Assembly: GCF_014192575.1 (NCBI RefSeq) | Contig: NZ_JACHYC010000004.1 | Coordinates: 558,001 to 622,000 of the forward strand | Reading direction: 5' to 3' | DNA length: 64,000 bases | Origin: Variovorax sp. Sphag1AA | Lineage (GTDB): Bacteria > Pseudomonadota > Gammaproteobacteria > Burkholderiales > Burkholderiaceae_C | Shown: positions 63,124 to 64,000 of the stretch, in pieces | How positions within the stretch are numbered: position 1 is the first letter of the stretch | Layout: every line of letters starts with the position of its first letter | The notes under the pieces: model-generated | Told to the model about the DNA's origin: nothing | What the model saw: only the letters and a program-made list of their open reading frames with translations | Database searches by the model: none | Program-made: the position numbers and the translations under genes

Positions 63124-64000
63124 ATGACACGACCATCATCGCCCGCGGCCCGTCTCTCGGCCACCTCGCCCGCCCCTACGACGATGGGTCGAGGCCAGCT
63201 TTCCGTACTCAGCGCGGCTGTCGCGGTGGCTGTTGGCGCTTTCAGCGCCGACGCCAGCGCACTCGCGCTCGGGCGCCTCAATGTCCAGTCGGCTCTCGGT
63301 GAACCGTTGCGTGCGGAAATCGAAGTGACCGAGATGACTGCGGCGGACATGGATGGGCTCAAGATCCAGATCGCCTCGGCCGACGCCTTCAAGGCAGCGG
63401 GCGTGCCCTACAACCCCGCCCTTTCCGACGTCCGCGTAGCCATCCAGCGGCGGCCCGGCGGTAACTATGTCGTGCGCCTGTCGACCAATCGAGGCGTGAG
63501 CGAGCCGTTCATCGACTTGCTGCTCGAAGCCAACTGGAGTTCCGGCCGCGTGGTCCGCGACTACACAGTGCTGCTGGACCCGCCCACCACCCGTCAGGCA
63601 GCCGCGCCCGTTGCGCCGACCGCACCGCAGATCACGGCGGCACCCCCCCGCGCCGCAGCACCGGTCGTGGTCGAGGCGGCGCCCCAGGCACGTCGTCAAC
63701 GCAGCGCCCCTGCCCCGGCCGCCGCGCCGAGCGAGTCGAACAACGTCCGTACCGGCACGGGTGCTGGTGCCGCCGATCAGCAGGTCACGACCAAGGCTGG
63801 CGATACCGCCGGCAAGATTGCTGCTGCATACAAACCGGCCGACGTATCGCTTGATCAGATGCTGGTCGCGCTCCTGCGAGCCAACCCGAACGCATTCGTC
63901 GGCGGCAACGTGAATCGGATGAAGGCTGGCGCCGTGCTCGACATCCCGAGTTCGTCCCAAGCCGAATCCGTGACGGCGACCGAGGCGAAACGCACGGTCA
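63124..64000 (+). CDS. fimV: FimV/TspA-family protein, N-terminal part (runs off the window)
   Basis: The first 292 residues of a FimV-type inner-membrane protein needed in type IV pilus biogenesis and twitching. A signal-like hydrophobic segment (about 25-48) leads into the conserved LALGRLNVQSALGEPLRAEIEV (about 49-70) and a FimV N-terminal domain up to about 155. A Pro/Ala-rich linker and a LysM-like segment (VTTKAGDTAGKIAAAYKPADVSLDQMLVALLRANPNAF, about 220-258) follow. Two ATGs are possible, at 63124 and 63184. The second gives a more typical signal peptide; I give the longer form because neither has a clear ribosome-binding site. Confidence 0.88.
   Translation, partial: MTRPSSPAARLSATSPAPTTMGRGQLSVLSAAVAVAVGAFSADASALALGRLNVQSALGEPLRAEIEVTEMTAADMDGLKIQIASADAFKAAGVPYNPALSDVRVAIQRRPGGNYVVRLSTNRGVSEPFIDLLLEANWSSGRVVRDYTVLLDPPTTRQAAAPVAPTAPQITAAPPRAAAPVVVEAAPQARRQRSAPAPAAAPSESNNVRTGTGAGAADQQVTTKAGDTAGKIAAAYKPADVSLDQMLVALLRANPNAFVGGNVNRMKAGAVLDIPSSSQAESVTATEAKRTV

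Noticed and set aside
1..64000. CRISPR arrays, rRNA, tRNA and prophage genes
   Set aside because: No regularly spaced repeats, no tRNA T-arm signature outside coding sequence and no phage structural genes were found. The lysozyme-like domain belongs to the T4SS effector remnant.

Overview
The window looks like the chromosome of a high-GC betaproteobacterium of the family Comamonadaceae, closest in style to Variovorax or Acidovorax. This rests on gene content and order (rpsP-rimM-trmD-rplS, hda-pcnB-folK, gntR-sdhCDAB-sdhE-gltA, leuCDB-asd-fimV), a hexameric-type citrate synthase and a FimV/TspA homologue. No database search was run. Nearly all of the sequence is coding, in short operons with many 1-11 base overlaps (ATGA type).

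Layout. 1-3.4 kb: a minus-strand cassette of an opine-dehydrogenase-like protein, a 3-hydroxyacyl-CoA dehydrogenase, an alpha/beta hydrolase and a quinone oxidoreductase cut by the window edge. 3.6-9 kb: rhlE-type helicase, oligoribonuclease, Ste24-type protease, pterin carbinolamine dehydratase, rsgA. 8.9-11.8 kb: Nudix, CobD/CbiB-like protein and hisC. 12-14 kb: the rpsP-rimM-trmD-rplS operon. 14-19.7 kb: acetyltransferase, TM2-like protein, phosphate transporter pair, folK, pcnB, hda. 20-25.7 kb: purM, a PerM-type permease, an isochorismatase/DJ-1/GlxA operon, a VOC protein and a SirB1 protein. 25.8-31.3 kb: murJ, rpsT, a DUF3579 protein, argD, argF, kynB. 31.4-36.3 kb: a SUKH-ankyrin protein, an FAD monooxygenase and feoA-feoB with a Cys-rich partner behind a Fur box.

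The most unusual region is 36.3-39.8 kb. A single ORF joins the N-terminal lipoprotein/N0 part of an X-type VirB7 to the C-terminal part of an antibacterial type IV secretion effector (GH19 remnant, peptidoglycan-binding domain, XVIPCD secretion domain). It is followed by an intact virD4. No virB8-B11 or virB1-B6 genes are present. I read this as the scar of a large internal deletion in a bacteria-killing X-T4SS locus.

39.8-57.2 kb is mostly a TCA-cycle block. acnA, a MmyB-like regulator and an alpha/beta hydrolase-cyclase fusion are followed by two divergent operons: mdh-tam-citE-like-hypothetical-acnB to the left and gntR-sdhCDAB-sdhE-gltA to the right. They diverge from an intergenic region holding a perfect TCTTAT/ATAAGA palindrome. 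57.2-64 kb has an entericidin-like lipoprotein, a LysR regulator, leuC-leuD-leuB, asd and the start of fimV. No tRNA, rRNA, insertion sequence or CRISPR array was seen.
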